Shown here: positions 25,365-36,173 of the stretch, piece by piece
Numbering within the stretch: position 1 is the stretch's first letter
Layout of the letters: each line of letters begins with the position of its first letter
The notes under the pieces: generated by a model
What the model saw: the letters and a program-made list of their open reading frames with translations, nothing else
Database searches by the model: none
What the model was told of the DNA's origin: nothing
Made by a program: the position numbers and the translations under genes
Origin: Rhodoblastus sphagnicola
GTDB taxonomy: Bacteria; Pseudomonadota; Alphaproteobacteria; Rhizobiales; Beijerinckiaceae
Assembly: GCF_002937075.1 (NCBI RefSeq)
Contig: NZ_NHSJ01000129.1
Location: forward strand, 62,001-126,000
Length of the DNA stretch: 64,000 bases
Reading direction: 5' to 3'

Positions 25365-27269
25365 TTATTTGGCGTCAGCCACATCCGTTGACAGTTCGAA
25401 CACCCAATAGGAACCGCCCTGACTGACCGTTTTGGTCATGTCGGCCATGTCGCCGCCCCAAAGCGGCACGGCGCCGCCATAGCCAGAGGAAATGCCGAGA
25501 TACTGCTTGCCGTCCTGCTCCCAGGTGACCGGGATCGAGACCACGCCGGAGCCTGTCTGGAATTTCCACAGCTCCTGGCCGGTCTTGGCGTTGAACGCCT
25601 TGACGAAGCCGTCGGAGGTTCCCGTGAACACCAGATTGCCCTTGGTGGTCAGCGTGCCCGCCCAGAGCGGCATCGGCTCCAACGCCTCCCAGACGATTTT
25701 GCCGGTCGCCGGATCAAGAGCGCGCAAGGCGCCGACATGGTCCTCAAACTTGCGTTTGATGCGGAAGCCTTGGCCGAGATAGGCGGCGCCCTTTTTGTAC
25801 GTGAGGTTTTCGGTCCAATAATCTTCCATCCAGTCGTTCGATGGAATGTAGAACAGCTTGGTTTCCGGATTGTAGGACATCGGCATCCAGTTGGTGCCGC
25901 CAAGGAAATTCGGCGTGACCTTGACAGGCTGGCCCTGTTTTTCGCCTTCGAGCGGCGCCGGAGGGCGCCCGTTGCCTTCGATCGGGCGGCCTGCCGCCAC
26001 ATCCCAACCCGTGGCCCAGGAAATGTCCTTGACGAAGGGATAAATGGCGATGGCGCTGCCGGCCTGTTTGGACAGGCGCCCGTCGCGGGCGGTCAGCTTG
26101 TCGAGATCGGTGATGAAGAAATAGCCGTTGCGGTCGGCGTGGGCCGCGGCGCGGATCTTCTTGCCGTCTTTTTCCAGATCGAACAGCAGCACCGAATTGT
26201 TGCCCGAGAAGTCCCAGGCGTCGTTTGGCGTATGCTGAAAGAAGCCGACCACCTCACCCGTCGATGGCTCGATATAGATCTGGCCCGACGTGAACAGACT
26301 GTCATAGGGCTTCCAGTCGCCATTGGGACCGGAGCGGTGGTGATAGTTCCAAGGCGCCGGATTGCCGGTGCCGATGACGATGGTGTTGGACTTGACGTCG
26401 AAGGTCGCCGTCTGCCAGGGCGCGCCGCCGCCATGATTCCAGGCGTCCTTTTTCGTGCCGTCGGGATTGTTCGGCCAAGACGGGGCCTTGGGATCGCCCG
26501 TCGGCGTGGAGTCCTTGCCATTGAGGCGGCCCATGTGGCCCTCGACCAGCGGACGCATCCAGATTTCTTCACCCGTATCGGGATCGCGGGCGTAGAGGCG
26601 GCCGACAACGCCGAATTCATCGCCTGAAGACCCATGGATCAGCAACACCTTGCCGGTCTTCTGGTCCTTGATGAAGGCCGGGGCGCCGGTCATGGTATAG
26701 CCGGCGGTGTGATCCTCGAATTTCTTCTGCCAGGCGACCTTGCCGGTCTTGCGGTCGAGCGCGATGATGCTCGCGTCGAGCGTGCCCATGTAAATCTTGT
26801 CGCCATAAATGGCCGCGCCGCGATTGACCACGTCACAGCAGGGGCGAATGTCTTCGGCGAGACGGTGCGAATGAGCCCAAAGCCGCTTGCCGGTCATGGC
26901 GTCCAGCGCGAAAATGCGCGAATAAGAGCCGGTGACATAGATCACGCCGTCGTGGACCAGCGACTGGCCTTCCTGGCCGCGCTGGCGCTCGTCGCCAAAG
27001 GAGAAGGCCCACTTGGCCTTCAGCTTGCCGACATTATCGACATTGATCTTGTCGAGCGTCGAATAGCGGTGCGCGCCGAGGCCAAGGCCATAGGTGAGCA
27101 CGTCATTGGTCGATTTGTCGTCATTGGCGATATCTTCCCACGTCACGAGCTTCTCGCCGCGTTCCGCCCGGGCTGCGGGTGCGGAAAAGACGACCGCAAG
27201 AGAGAAAGCGGCAAGAGAGGCTGTCGCCAGCAGGCGCGCGCGCTGGGGCGCGCAGGGCGCAAGAATCAT
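25365..27269 (-). CDS. exaA: PQQ-dependent alcohol dehydrogenase, ExaA (quinoprotein ethanol dehydrogenase) type
   Basis: A periplasmic eight-bladed propeller quinoprotein of 634 residues with a signal peptide (cleavage near ARA-E, residue 35). The vicinal cysteine ring is C144-C145 in RPCCDVV. The catalytic aspartate is D353 in DAWDFSGNN. Residue 355 is serine, not the aspartate that marks lanthanide-dependent XoxF, so a calcium enzyme is expected. Long stretches such as GFRIKRKFEDHVGALRALDP and GYGGAVPLWGGDMADMTKTV fit Pseudomonas ExaA closely. GGGAGACC precedes the start. No cytochrome partner or PQQ synthesis gene is in the window. The kinase/regulator pair upstream probably controls it. 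Confidence 0.88.
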   Translation of the reverse strand: MILAPCAPQRARLLATASLAAFSLAVVFSAPAARAERGEKLVTWEDIANDDKSTNDVLTYGLGLGAHRYSTLDKINVDNVGKLKAKWAFSFGDERQRGQEGQSLVHDGVIYVTGSYSRIFALDAMTGKRLWAHSHRLAEDIRPCCDVVNRGAAIYGDKIYMGTLDASIIALDRKTGKVAWQKKFEDHTAGYTMTGAPAFIKDQKTGKVLLIHGSSGDEFGVVGRLYARDPDTGEEIWMRPLVEGHMGRLNGKDSTPTGDPKAPSWPNNPDGTKKDAWNHGGGAPWQTATFDVKSNTIVIGTGNPAPWNYHHRSGPNGDWKPYDSLFTSGQIYIEPSTGEVVGFFQHTPNDAWDFSGNNSVLLFDLEKDGKKIRAAAHADRNGYFFITDLDKLTARDGRLSKQAGSAIAIYPFVKDISWATGWDVAAGRPIEGNGRPPAPLEGEKQGQPVKVTPNFLGGTNWMPMSYNPETKLFYIPSNDWMEDYWTENLTYKKGAAYLGQGFRIKRKFEDHVGALRALDPATGKIVWEALEPMPLWAGTLTTKGNLVFTGTSDGFVKAFNAKTGQELWKFQTGSGVVSIPVTWEQDGKQYLGISSGYGGAVPLWGGDMADMTKTVSQGGSYWVFELSTDVADAK

Positions 27270-27412
27270 TTTGGTCTCCCTGGACTCGTTGAACGACGGC
27301 TCTGAACGACCGCGTTAAACAGAGGTTAGGGCGGAAACTGTGAGAGTGTCCTGAGAGGAAGATGATAACGTTCTCAGAATCGCCAGTACTTTGGCGCCAG
27401 AGGCAAGGCGCA

Positions 27413-28093
27413 TCACGCGGGGCGCGACAGGCGATAGCCGATTCCGCGCAAGGTGACGATTTGCGGCGCGCCGGGCATCGCCGCCATTTTCCGGCGGAGA
27501 TACCCGACATAGACATCCACGGCGTTGGGCGTGACGTCGCTGGCGTCGCCCCAGGCCTGGGCGATGAGCGCCTCGCGCGACAAGGCGCGCTGGGCGTTCC
27601 GCGTCAGGCACTCCAGCACTTCGAACTCCCGCTTGGTCAGCGCCAGCGCCGCGCCATTGACCGTGGCTTCGCGCGCGATCGCATCGACGTTCAACGACTC
27701 GTAAGCGAGCACAGGCGCGCTCGCGCGCGCGGGGATGCTTCGGCGCAGCAGCACGCGGACGCGCGCCAGCAACTCTTCGACATGAAAGGGCTTGGCGAGA
27801 AAATCGTCGGCGCCGGAACGAAACCCCTCCAGCTTGTCCTCCAGCCCGGCGCGGGCGGTGAGCATCAGAATGGGAATGTCGTGGCCGGCCAGTCGAATTT
27901 GCCGCGCCAGCAGCACACCGTCCACATCGGGCAGCATGAGATCGAGAACGATCAAAGCAAAGCCGCCCTCGCGCAGCGCGTCCAGCGCCCGGCGGCCCAC
28001 GCGCTGCCAGTCCACGCCAAGGCCCTCGCTTTCCAGCGCCTTGACCACCAACCGGCCGATGCCGGCGTCATCCTCGACCAGAAGAACTTTCAT
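27413..28093 (-). CDS. OmpR-family response regulator
   Basis: A 226-residue regulator: receiver domain with acidic residues in LLVEDDAG, phospho-acceptor D51 in LIVLDLMLPD, the lysine in LAKPFH, and a C-terminal winged helix ending TLRGIGYRL. Its ATG overlaps the end of the kinase gene. It lies 144 bases upstream of exaA on the same strand, so the likely target is the alcohol oxidation gene set. Confidence 0.88.
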   Translation of the reverse strand: MKVLLVEDDAGIGRLVVKALESEGLGVDWQRVGRRALDALREGGFALIVLDLMLPDVDGVLLARQIRLAGHDIPILMLTARAGLEDKLEGFRSGADDFLAKPFHVEELLARVRVLLRRSIPARASAPVLAYESLNVDAIAREATVNGAALALTKREFEVLECLTRNAQRALSREALIAQAWGDASDVTPNAVDVYVGYLRRKMAAMPGAPQIVTLRGIGYRLSRPA

Positions 28094-29706
28094 GCGGCTT
28101 TCCTGGGGAGAATCAGACTGACTTGCAAGCCGCCCTCGGGACGATTGATCGCGGCGACGCCGCCGCCGTGCTGCTCGGCGATCCAGCGGGCGACAGCCAG
28201 ACCAAGACCGGAGCCGCCGCGCAGCGACCCCCCCTCGCATTGATAATAGGGATCAAACAACCGGCCAAGCGCTTCATCGGGCGCTCCCGGACCTTCGTCG
28301 AGCACACTGAGGCGCAGCTCGTCCCCTTGCGCAAGCTCGACCCGCACCTGGCCATCGTGGGGCGAAAACTTCACCGCATTGTCGATCAGGGCGAGCAGCG
28401 CCTGGCGAAGCCAGCTCTCGTCGCCTTCCATCGGCGCCGCCGCCGCAAGCCCGTCGCTTTTCAGCACAACGCCGGAAGAGGCGGCGAAGGCGCCGGCCAG
28501 ATTGACAGCCTCGCGCGCCGCGCCGGCCAGATCGAAAGGCGCGCGACGCAGCACAAGGCGCCCCTCGTCGGACTGCGCCAGCATCAACATGTCTTCGAGG
28601 CGCCGTCGCATGGCCTCCCCATTGGCGCGAATGTGGGTGAGCGCTTCGCGCAAGATGACGACATCGGGCGCGCGATGGCGCAAGGCGAGACTGGCTTCTC
28701 CGAGAAGGACTGTCGCCGGGGTCCGCAACTCATGGCTGACCTTGGCGAAAAACAACCGCCTGTTGCGGTCGATGTCGGCAAGCTGCTCGGTCTTGGCCTG
28801 AAGTTCGCGGGTGCGGGCGCGCACAGTCGCCTCCAAACGTTCATTGGCGGTCTCCAGCTGGGACTGCTGCTGAACGATCCGACCAGCCATGACATTGAAC
28901 TGGCGTCCAAGTTCGCGCAATTCGCGCAGGCCGGCGGGCGCAACCTGAACGGCGCGGTCGCCCTCCGCCAGGCGCCGCGCGCCGCCGGCCAAGGCCGAGA
29001 GCGGGCGCGCAAGCCCCTTGTCGACCAGTCGGGTCGCGGCGAGGCCGCCCGCAAGAAAAAAAAGCAGCGCGGCGCAGGCGTGGACCGCGAACCGGCCGCG
29101 CAGCCCCTCCATTTCCGCATTGACGGCGGCGACCTCGTCGCTTTCGTGTTTGACGATGTCGGCCGTACGCCGCCGCAACTCGACGACCCCGTCAGCGATC
29201 CGACGCGCGGCGAAATTTCTGCCATCGCGCGCCTGAGGCGAATCCGCCAACTGATTGCGCATGAAACCGAGATCGCCTTGAACAGCGCGAAACAGGTCCC
29301 GAAGTTCGATCGCCCGCAAAACCTCTTGGGATTGCCGCTTTTCGTCCAGCGATTCGGTCAGCAATTCGGTCTCCTGACCGATGCTGGCCAAATAACGCGC
29401 CAGAGTGCGTTCGATCGTCGGCGCGGCGACATCGGACAACACGGTCCATTCCGGGAGAACCGCGCGCGCCGACTCGTCGAGCAGCAAAGCATTGACGTCG
29501 GCTTCAACGCGCGTCACCAGCGAGAGCTGTTCATAGGAGCGCTCGGCGCGCGCGAGGTAGTTGGCCGCCCTCCAAAGATCATGAAATGTGGCGAGAGCGA
29601 GCGCCGTCGCAACAATGCCCGCAGCCAGGGCCGCGACCGTCATAGCGGCGCGCAACGACATGCCGCCCTGCGAATCCCCGCCCTTGACGGCGCCGTTCGG
29701 CTGCAT
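28090..29706 (-). CDS. Sensor histidine kinase
   Basis: A 538-residue kinase. First membrane helix about 21-42, a mostly helical periplasmic domain (about 43-205), second helix about 206-226, HAMP (about 227-280), coiled-coil linker (about 278-312), H-box with H325 in AKVSHELRTP, an N-box ALIDNAVKFSPHDG, and GLGLAVARWIAEQHGG. The start at 29706 is chosen for GGGAGAG eight bases upstream; a TTG at 29742 keeps the frame open. The helical sensor resembles four-helix bundle domains; the ligand is unknown. Confidence 0.85.
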   Translation of the reverse strand: MQPNGAVKGGDSQGGMSLRAAMTVAALAAGIVATALALATFHDLWRAANYLARAERSYEQLSLVTRVEADVNALLLDESARAVLPEWTVLSDVAAPTIERTLARYLASIGQETELLTESLDEKRQSQEVLRAIELRDLFRAVQGDLGFMRNQLADSPQARDGRNFAARRIADGVVELRRRTADIVKHESDEVAAVNAEMEGLRGRFAVHACAALLFFLAGGLAATRLVDKGLARPLSALAGGARRLAEGDRAVQVAPAGLRELRELGRQFNVMAGRIVQQQSQLETANERLEATVRARTRELQAKTEQLADIDRNRRLFFAKVSHELRTPATVLLGEASLALRHRAPDVVILREALTHIRANGEAMRRRLEDMLMLAQSDEGRLVLRRAPFDLAGAAREAVNLAGAFAASSGVVLKSDGLAAAAPMEGDESWLRQALLALIDNAVKFSPHDGQVRVELAQGDELRLSVLDEGPGAPDEALGRLFDPYYQCEGGSLRGGSGLGLAVARWIAEQHGGGVAAINRPEGGLQVSLILPRKAA

Positions 29707-30046
29707 CCAAAACTCTCCCGTGAGGCCGCTTGCCTTCAGCAAAACGGTCGGGCAGGTCTTCCGTCAAGTCAATGATGCTTTGCGGCAAGAGAGCGGCGCC
29801 TCTGTTCAACCGCAAGCGGCCCTATGCCGCGGATCCCGCGTTGCGGCCGGGCGCTGGCCTGCGCCGTCCACAGCGCAGAACCCCAGCTACAGGTTCGAAC
29901 TCGCGGCGGCGAAGGAGGAATTGCGCAAGGCGCTGACCCTCACACCGCGCCATTTGGCGCGGGTGGAGCCTTTGGGGCGGGCAACGCGACTGGCGGCGCC
30001 TTGGCGCGCCGCCAGCAGAGGCTCAATCGTGTGGCCGGTCCTTGAA
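29707..30046. other. Intergenic, no feature seen
   Basis: These 340 bases between the kinase start and the end of katG contain no supportable gene, RNA or repeat; the promoter of the kinase operon should lie near 29710-29800. Confidence 0.4.
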
Positions 30047-32227
<2,181 letters not shown>

Positions 32228-32379
32228 TCAATAGTAGATTCGCGCGGGCTCGGCTTGCGAAACCCCGAAGCGAAGGCTCGCCGTGACGAGCGTTCCTTGT
32301 TGAGACCGAAGCGCTCGGCGGGAATGAACCTCCCGATGGCGGCGCGCCCGCCCTTGCGGACGAGCGATCATCGTCACGC

Positions 32380-32475
32380 TCACTCTCGCCGCACAGGCGT
32401 CTGAACAGGCGGGGCTCCGCGTGTCGTGTCGACGGATTTTCTGGCTCGCGGTGGTCTGAACGTGGCGAAAGTCAT
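32380..32475 (-). CDS. Possible 31-residue leader peptide upstream of katG
   Basis: An ATG at 32475-32473 is preceded by AAGGGAG at optimal distance and opens a 31-codon frame that ends at 32380, about 165 bases before katG. The predicted peptide is basic and Pro/Thr-rich (starts MTFATFRPPRARK) with no known homologue. The good ribosome site is the only support; it may be a chance frame. Confidence 0.25.
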   Translation of the reverse strand: MTFATFRPPRARKSVDTTRGAPPVQTPVRRE

Positions 32476-32505
32476 GGCGATCTCCCTTCGTTTTGAATTC
32501 AATGT

Positions 32506-32537
32506 CGCGATATTATATCGTACACGATATTATCGCG
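32506..32537. promoter_or_regulatory. AT-rich imperfect inverted repeat, probable OhrR/MarR operator
   Basis: CGCGATATTATATCGT (32506-32521) and ACGATATTATCGCG (32524-32537) form an imperfect inverted repeat, and CGATATTAT also occurs twice as a direct repeat. The element stands out in a GC-rich region and lies between divergent katG and the MarR-family gene. It is the best candidate operator for that regulator. Confidence 0.55.
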
Positions 32538-32736
32538 CACAACTTTTTTGTCAATCGCTCGGCCTTCCGATTTCCGACCGGCCGTCTCCAATCCGGCGCA
32601 ATCGCCCCCTTGCGCGCCAGGGTTGTAATACGCCATCCTCGCTCGCACCTCCATGATGGGCGAGCCGCATCCCAATCGCTCAAATGTTGCGACAAGATCG
32701 CGCGCGATCTAATCTCACCAGAGGGAGCAAGTCGCC

Positions 32737-33204
32737 TTGACCGCAAATGACGCCGATATCGGACCCGATCTGACGCCAGACAACATGCTGTGTTTCGCGA
32801 TCTATTCGGCCAATCACGCCTTCAGCCGCGTTTACAAGCCTTTGCTCAAGGATCTGGGTTTGACGTTCCCACAATTCCTGGTCATGGCCGCGCTTTGGGT
32901 CGAGGACGGACAAAACGTTGGGGCCATTGGCGAAAAGCTTTGCCTGGAGTCGAGCACGCTCACGCCGCTGCTCAAGCGCCTGGAGGCGCTGGGCTATGTC
33001 ACCCGCAACCGCGATCCTGACGACGAACGGCAAGTCCGCGTCAACCTGACCGTCGATGCGAAGAAACTGCGGAAAAAGTCTCTCGCCATTCCCGGCTGCC
33101 TGCTCGCGGCGTCGGGAATGACCGGCAAGGATTACATGGCGCTTCAGCGCAATGTCGCGCGGCTTCGCGACGCCCTGCTGGAGTCCGCCGCGAATCCGCC
33201 ATGA
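32737..33204 (+). CDS. OhrR-type MarR-family peroxide sensor
   Basis: A 155-residue winged-helix repressor. The conserved redox cysteine C19 lies in MLCFAIYSANHAFSR, as in OhrR, and a second cysteine C121 (IPGCLLAASG) near the C-terminus suggests the two-cysteine class that forms an intersubunit disulfide. The helix-turn-helix is about 62-95 (LCLESSTLTPLLKRLEALGY). TTG at 32737 is taken as start, with GAGGGAG at 32721-32727; the next in-frame ATG would remove the N-terminus before C19. No ohr gene is nearby; katG is the likely target. Confidence 0.8.
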   Translation: MTANDADIGPDLTPDNMLCFAIYSANHAFSRVYKPLLKDLGLTFPQFLVMAALWVEDGQNVGAIGEKLCLESSTLTPLLKRLEALGYVTRNRDPDDERQVRVNLTVDAKKLRKKSLAIPGCLLAASGMTGKDYMALQRNVARLRDALLESAANPP

Positions 33205-33256
33205 CGCCAGACGTGATCGTGTTCACGCCGCCGCAGTCTCGTTGACAACTGTTTGA

Positions 33257-33270
33257 TTGACATAAATCAA
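33257..33270 (+). promoter_or_regulatory. FNR/FixK-type box upstream of mntH
   Basis: TTGACATAAATCAA matches the TTGAC-N4-ATCAA consensus of FNR, FixK and AadR proteins in alphaproteobacteria. It lies 160 bases before the mntH start and 53 bases after the OhrR-type gene, indicating oxygen-responsive control of mntH. Confidence 0.6.
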
Positions 33271-33431
33271 GACCGCAACGCAACTGCAAGCCGTAGCGGC
33301 CAGCGTGATGGGCCTTGGCGCCCGCTTGCGCCGAAGAGCCGATCAAGCCGATCACAACACCCCGACGCCAAAGCCTTTCGGCTGAGACTCGGACAGACGC
33401 TCATGTGGTTATAACGGAATCGATCGCCGGA

Positions 33432-34793
33432 ATGTTCGAACGTTTTTTCACCCCCATTGTCGCCGCCGCCCGGCGTCTCGGATTGCCGCAACTGGCGACC
33501 GCGCCGTTCTGCCCGAGCGAAGTCTCCGGCTCCGTGGTCACGCCGGCGGACGCCGGATTCTGGAAACGCCTGAAGCTGTCGCTCGGCCCCGGCCTTCTCG
33601 TCGCCGTCGGCTATATGGACCCCGGCAACTGGACCACCAGTTTGCAGGGGGGCGCGAAACTGGGCGGCGGCCTCGCAGCCGTCGTGATCCTGTCCGGCCT
33701 CGTCGCCATCGGCTTCCAACTGCTCGCCGCGCGCCAGGGCCTGGCCGCCAATGCCGATCTCGCCAGGATGATCCGCTTGCGCTGGGGCTTTCGCGCAGCC
33801 TTTCCGCTCTGGATCGCCATGGAGATCGCGATCATCGCCACTGACGTCGCCGAAGTCCTGGGCGCGGCGCTCGCGCTCGCCATTCTGTTTCACCTGCCGC
33901 TGCCGGTCGGCGTGCTCGTCACAAGTCTGGACGTCTTTCTCATCCTCGGGTTGAAGGGCGCGGGCTTCCGGCGGATCGAGGCCATCATCCTCGGCCTGAT
34001 CGCCCTGATCGTGAGCGCCCTGCTCATCAATCTCGCCCTGATCGGCGGTCCCATCGGCCCCACGCTGGCGCAGGCGGCGCATCCGATTGACGCCTTGCGT
34101 GGACCAAACGGCCTGTTCCTCGCGTTGGGCATCGTCGGCGCCACCTTGATGCCGCACAATCTGTTTCTGCATTCCTCGGTCGTCGCAACCCGCAGGGACG
34201 AGAGCGGCGACGTTTTGCGCGCGGCGCGGTGGACGGCGCTCGACACGGGGGTGACGCTCTCCTTGGCGATCCTGGTCAATCTCGGCCTGCTGGTTTTCGC
34301 GGCGCTGGCGTTCCACGCCCATGGCCTGACCGACATCGCCGATCTCCAGATCGCAACCCGGACCATCGCCGAGGGCGACGCCGGCGGGCGCGCGGCCGGC
34401 GCGGCGGCGACCATCTTCGCCATCGGACTGCTCGCTTCGGGCTTGAGTTCGACCTTCACCGGCACGATCGTGGGCCAGGTGGTGATGGAGGGGTTCCTGG
34501 ACCTGAAAATCCCCTGCTGGCTGCGACGCGTCATCACGCGCGGACTGGCGCTCGTTCCGGCCTTCATCGGTGTGATCTGGCTTGGCGGCGATCGCGTCGG
34601 GGACTTGCTCGAAGCGTCCCAAGTCACGCTCGCGGCGCTGCTGCCTCTTGCGCTGGCGCCGCTGATCCTGCTTTCGGGCGACAGACAAGTGATGGGACCG
34701 CTGGTCGCGCCGCGCTGGGCGCTGGTGAGCGCCTGGAGCCTGTTCGGCGTCCTGGTCGCCGCCAATGGCGCTCTCATCTGGGCTGGCGGCTGA
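33432..34793 (+). CDS. mntH: NRAMP divalent metal (Mn/Fe) transporter
   Basis: A proton-coupled importer of Mn(II)/Fe(II) with 453 residues and about eleven membrane helices. Helix 1 carries the metal-binding motif GYMDPGNW (D63, N66) and helix 6 carries ATLMPHNLFLHS. An N-terminal cytosolic tail of about 45 residues is longer than usual. The ATG at 33432 lacks a strong ribosome site, and the frame is open back to 33315. It precedes irr. Metal preference between Mn and Fe cannot be read from sequence. Confidence 0.85.
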   Translation: MFERFFTPIVAAARRLGLPQLATAPFCPSEVSGSVVTPADAGFWKRLKLSLGPGLLVAVGYMDPGNWTTSLQGGAKLGGGLAAVVILSGLVAIGFQLLAARQGLAANADLARMIRLRWGFRAAFPLWIAMEIAIIATDVAEVLGAALALAILFHLPLPVGVLVTSLDVFLILGLKGAGFRRIEAIILGLIALIVSALLINLALIGGPIGPTLAQAAHPIDALRGPNGLFLALGIVGATLMPHNLFLHSSVVATRRDESGDVLRAARWTALDTGVTLSLAILVNLGLLVFAALAFHAHGLTDIADLQIATRTIAEGDAGGRAAGAAATIFAIGLLASGLSSTFTGTIVGQVVMEGFLDLKIPCWLRRVITRGLALVPAFIGVIWLGGDRVGDLLEASQVTLAALLPLALAPLILLSGDRQVMGPLVAPRWALVSAWSLFGVLVAANGALIWAGG

Positions 34794-34829
34794 TCGTCCC
34801 GGTCCATCAGGCGACTTCGATTGTCGCTT

Positions 34830-34846
34830 TTTAGAATTATTCAAAA
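34830..34846 (+). promoter_or_regulatory. ICE-like Irr box upstream of irr
   Basis: TTTAGAATTATTCAAAA approximates the Irr iron-control element TTTAGAA-N3-TTCTAAA with a single deviation in the right arm. It lies 80 bases before the Irr-type gene, consistent with autoregulation. Confidence 0.6.
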
Positions 34847-34925
34847 AACCCGCATTTCGTTTCGCGCCCTGCGTCGCCGCTGCTAACTTTTCCTGAGCGA
34901 GACAGATGCTTAGCGGGTGGGAAAC

Positions 34926-35399
34926 ATGGAGACCTTTGGCGGCGAGAAATCCCGGGCGCGTATCGCCTATGACTGGCGCGGCGGTCCGTTGGCGCGCATG
35001 ATCCGACAGCGCTTGCAGGCGGCGCGCCTGCGGCCGAGCCGGCAACGCATCAGCCTCGCCGGCCTGCTGTTCGTCGCTGGCGACCGCCACGTCACCGCGG
35101 AGCAACTCCATCGCGAGGCGCAGGCGCTCGACATGCCGCTGTCGCTCGCCACCGTTTACAACACGCTCAGGCAATTCGTCGCCAGCGGCCTGATCCGCGA
35201 AGTCGCGGTGTTCGGCTCCACGGTCTGGTACGACACCAACACCGGGTCCCACTGCCACTATTTCGACGAGGGTCGTCAACGTCTCGAGGACATTCCCTCG
35301 GATCTGACCCGCGACCTGAAGATCGCCGCGCCGCCCGGTTACCGCATCGTCGGCGTCGATGTGATCGTCCGCCTGCGCGACGACGAAACCCTTCAATGA
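34926..35399 (+). CDS. irr: Irr-type Fur-family iron response regulator
   Basis: A 157-residue Fur-superfamily protein with the Irr signature: RPSRQRISLAGLLFVAGDRHVTAEQL (winged helix, about 33-58, here abbreviated by its flanks), SLATVYNTLRQF, and the dimer region DTNTGSHCHYFDEG, where HCH replaces the HHH of Bradyrhizobium Irr. Irr represses or activates iron genes when haem is scarce. The ATG at 34926 is preferred to the GTG at 34917. Its position before the ferrosome-like, Efe and Feo genes and the ICE-like boxes there make it the likely master regulator of this region. Confidence 0.82.
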   Translation: METFGGEKSRARIAYDWRGGPLARMIRQRLQAARLRPSRQRISLAGLLFVAGDRHVTAEQLHREAQALDMPLSLATVYNTLRQFVASGLIREVAVFGSTVWYDTNTGSHCHYFDEGRQRLEDIPSDLTRDLKIAAPPGYRIVGVDVIVRLRDDETLQ

Positions 35400-35423
35400 A
35401 GTTTGACAGCGAACGAGGCCAAA

Positions 35424-35669
35424 ATGTGTGACATTGCCCGCGAAAGACAAAGGATTGACGCGATGATCGCCGAGGCGATCGCGCCTTTCCGCTACATGGA
35501 CAGCGCCGGAGAGGCTCTGCTGGCGGATCTGGCCTTCGCGACGCTCAGCGTGCAGTTCCTCGACTTCGTCGCCCCTGCGGCGATAAGGGCGCGATGCGAG
35601 AGCGTCACCGCCCGGTTGCTGCGCTCGCGCGACGCCGAGCGAGCCTGTGCGTCCATGCCGGCCGAATGA
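35424..35669 (+). CDS. Small protein of unknown function after irr
   Basis: An 81-residue protein, probably helical (AEAIAPFRYMDSAGEALLAD then FATLSVQFLDFVAPAAI), with three cysteines. The ATG at 35424 follows GAGG, 24 bases after the irr stop codon, so it is probably cotranscribed with irr. No family is recognised. Confidence 0.55.
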   Translation: MCDIARERQRIDAMIAEAIAPFRYMDSAGEALLADLAFATLSVQFLDFVAPAAIRARCESVTARLLRSRDAERACASMPAE

Positions 35670-35792
35670 TCGCCTTCTTGCGCCCGTGGTCAGGCCGAGG
35701 CCGAACAGGTCCGGAAACGCGCGCTCATGCGCGCGGCTCAGCTTCACCACGGCCGTCAACTACGCCCTGCGTTGATCGCGGAAGGCGAAACC

Positions 35793-35903
35793 ATGTGTGT
35801 CGCAATGAATCGTTTCAAGGCGCTCAAGGAAGCGGCCACGGGGCGCGCCGCGGCGCCGATGGGCGCCGCCTGCGAGGGAGAGCTGAAATTTGAACGAGTC
35901 TAA
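35793..35903 (+). CDS. Putative 36-residue small protein upstream of the ferrosome-like genes
   Basis: An ATG at 35793 preceded by GGAAGG at good spacing opens a 36-codon frame (start MCVAMNRFKALKEAATG, end at TAA 35903). It contains two cysteines and a basic helix. It lies in an otherwise empty stretch between the irr pair and the metal-domain genes. Support is limited to the ribosome site and location. Confidence 0.4.
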   Translation: MCVAMNRFKALKEAATGRAAAPMGAACEGELKFERV

Positions 35904-36002
35904 TCTGTAGCGATTTGCTTGCGGCGCAGTTTCCGCCTCGCGCATGATCGCGCCGGGCTGCAAAGAAATCATCGGCGCGCCAGGGAGTGGGATTTCAGCA
36001 AG

Positions 36003-36173
36003 ATGTTTGGTATCGGCGCCGTCGCCTCGGACGGCAAGACATTTGGGAACAGTTTCTTACAAAGCATCATGTCGACCCGATTGACTTGGGGCGCGCGCTG
36101 GGACCGCCGAATCGCCCTGTGCGCGACGATGCGCTGTCATTCTCCCGTCATGTTCCCGGAAGCGCTCCAGTGA
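36003..36173 (+). CDS. Putative 56-residue protein coupled to the first HMA-like gene
   Basis: The frame starting MFGIGAVASDGKTFGNSFLQ at 36003 ends at TGA 36171-36173, which overlaps the GTG start of the next gene (GTGA, 36170-36173). Such overlap is how other genes in this cluster are coupled, which is the main support. GGGA lies about ten bases upstream. No similarity is recognised and composition is not strongly coding-like. Confidence 0.4.
   Translation: MFGIGAVASDGKTFGNSFLQSIMSTRLTWGARWDRRIALCATMRCHSPVMFPEALQ

Noticed and set aside
25365-27269. Lanthanide-dependent XoxF methanol dehydrogenase
   Set aside because: The residue two after the catalytic Asp353 is Ser rather than Asp, and the overall sequence follows ExaA-type ethanol dehydrogenase.
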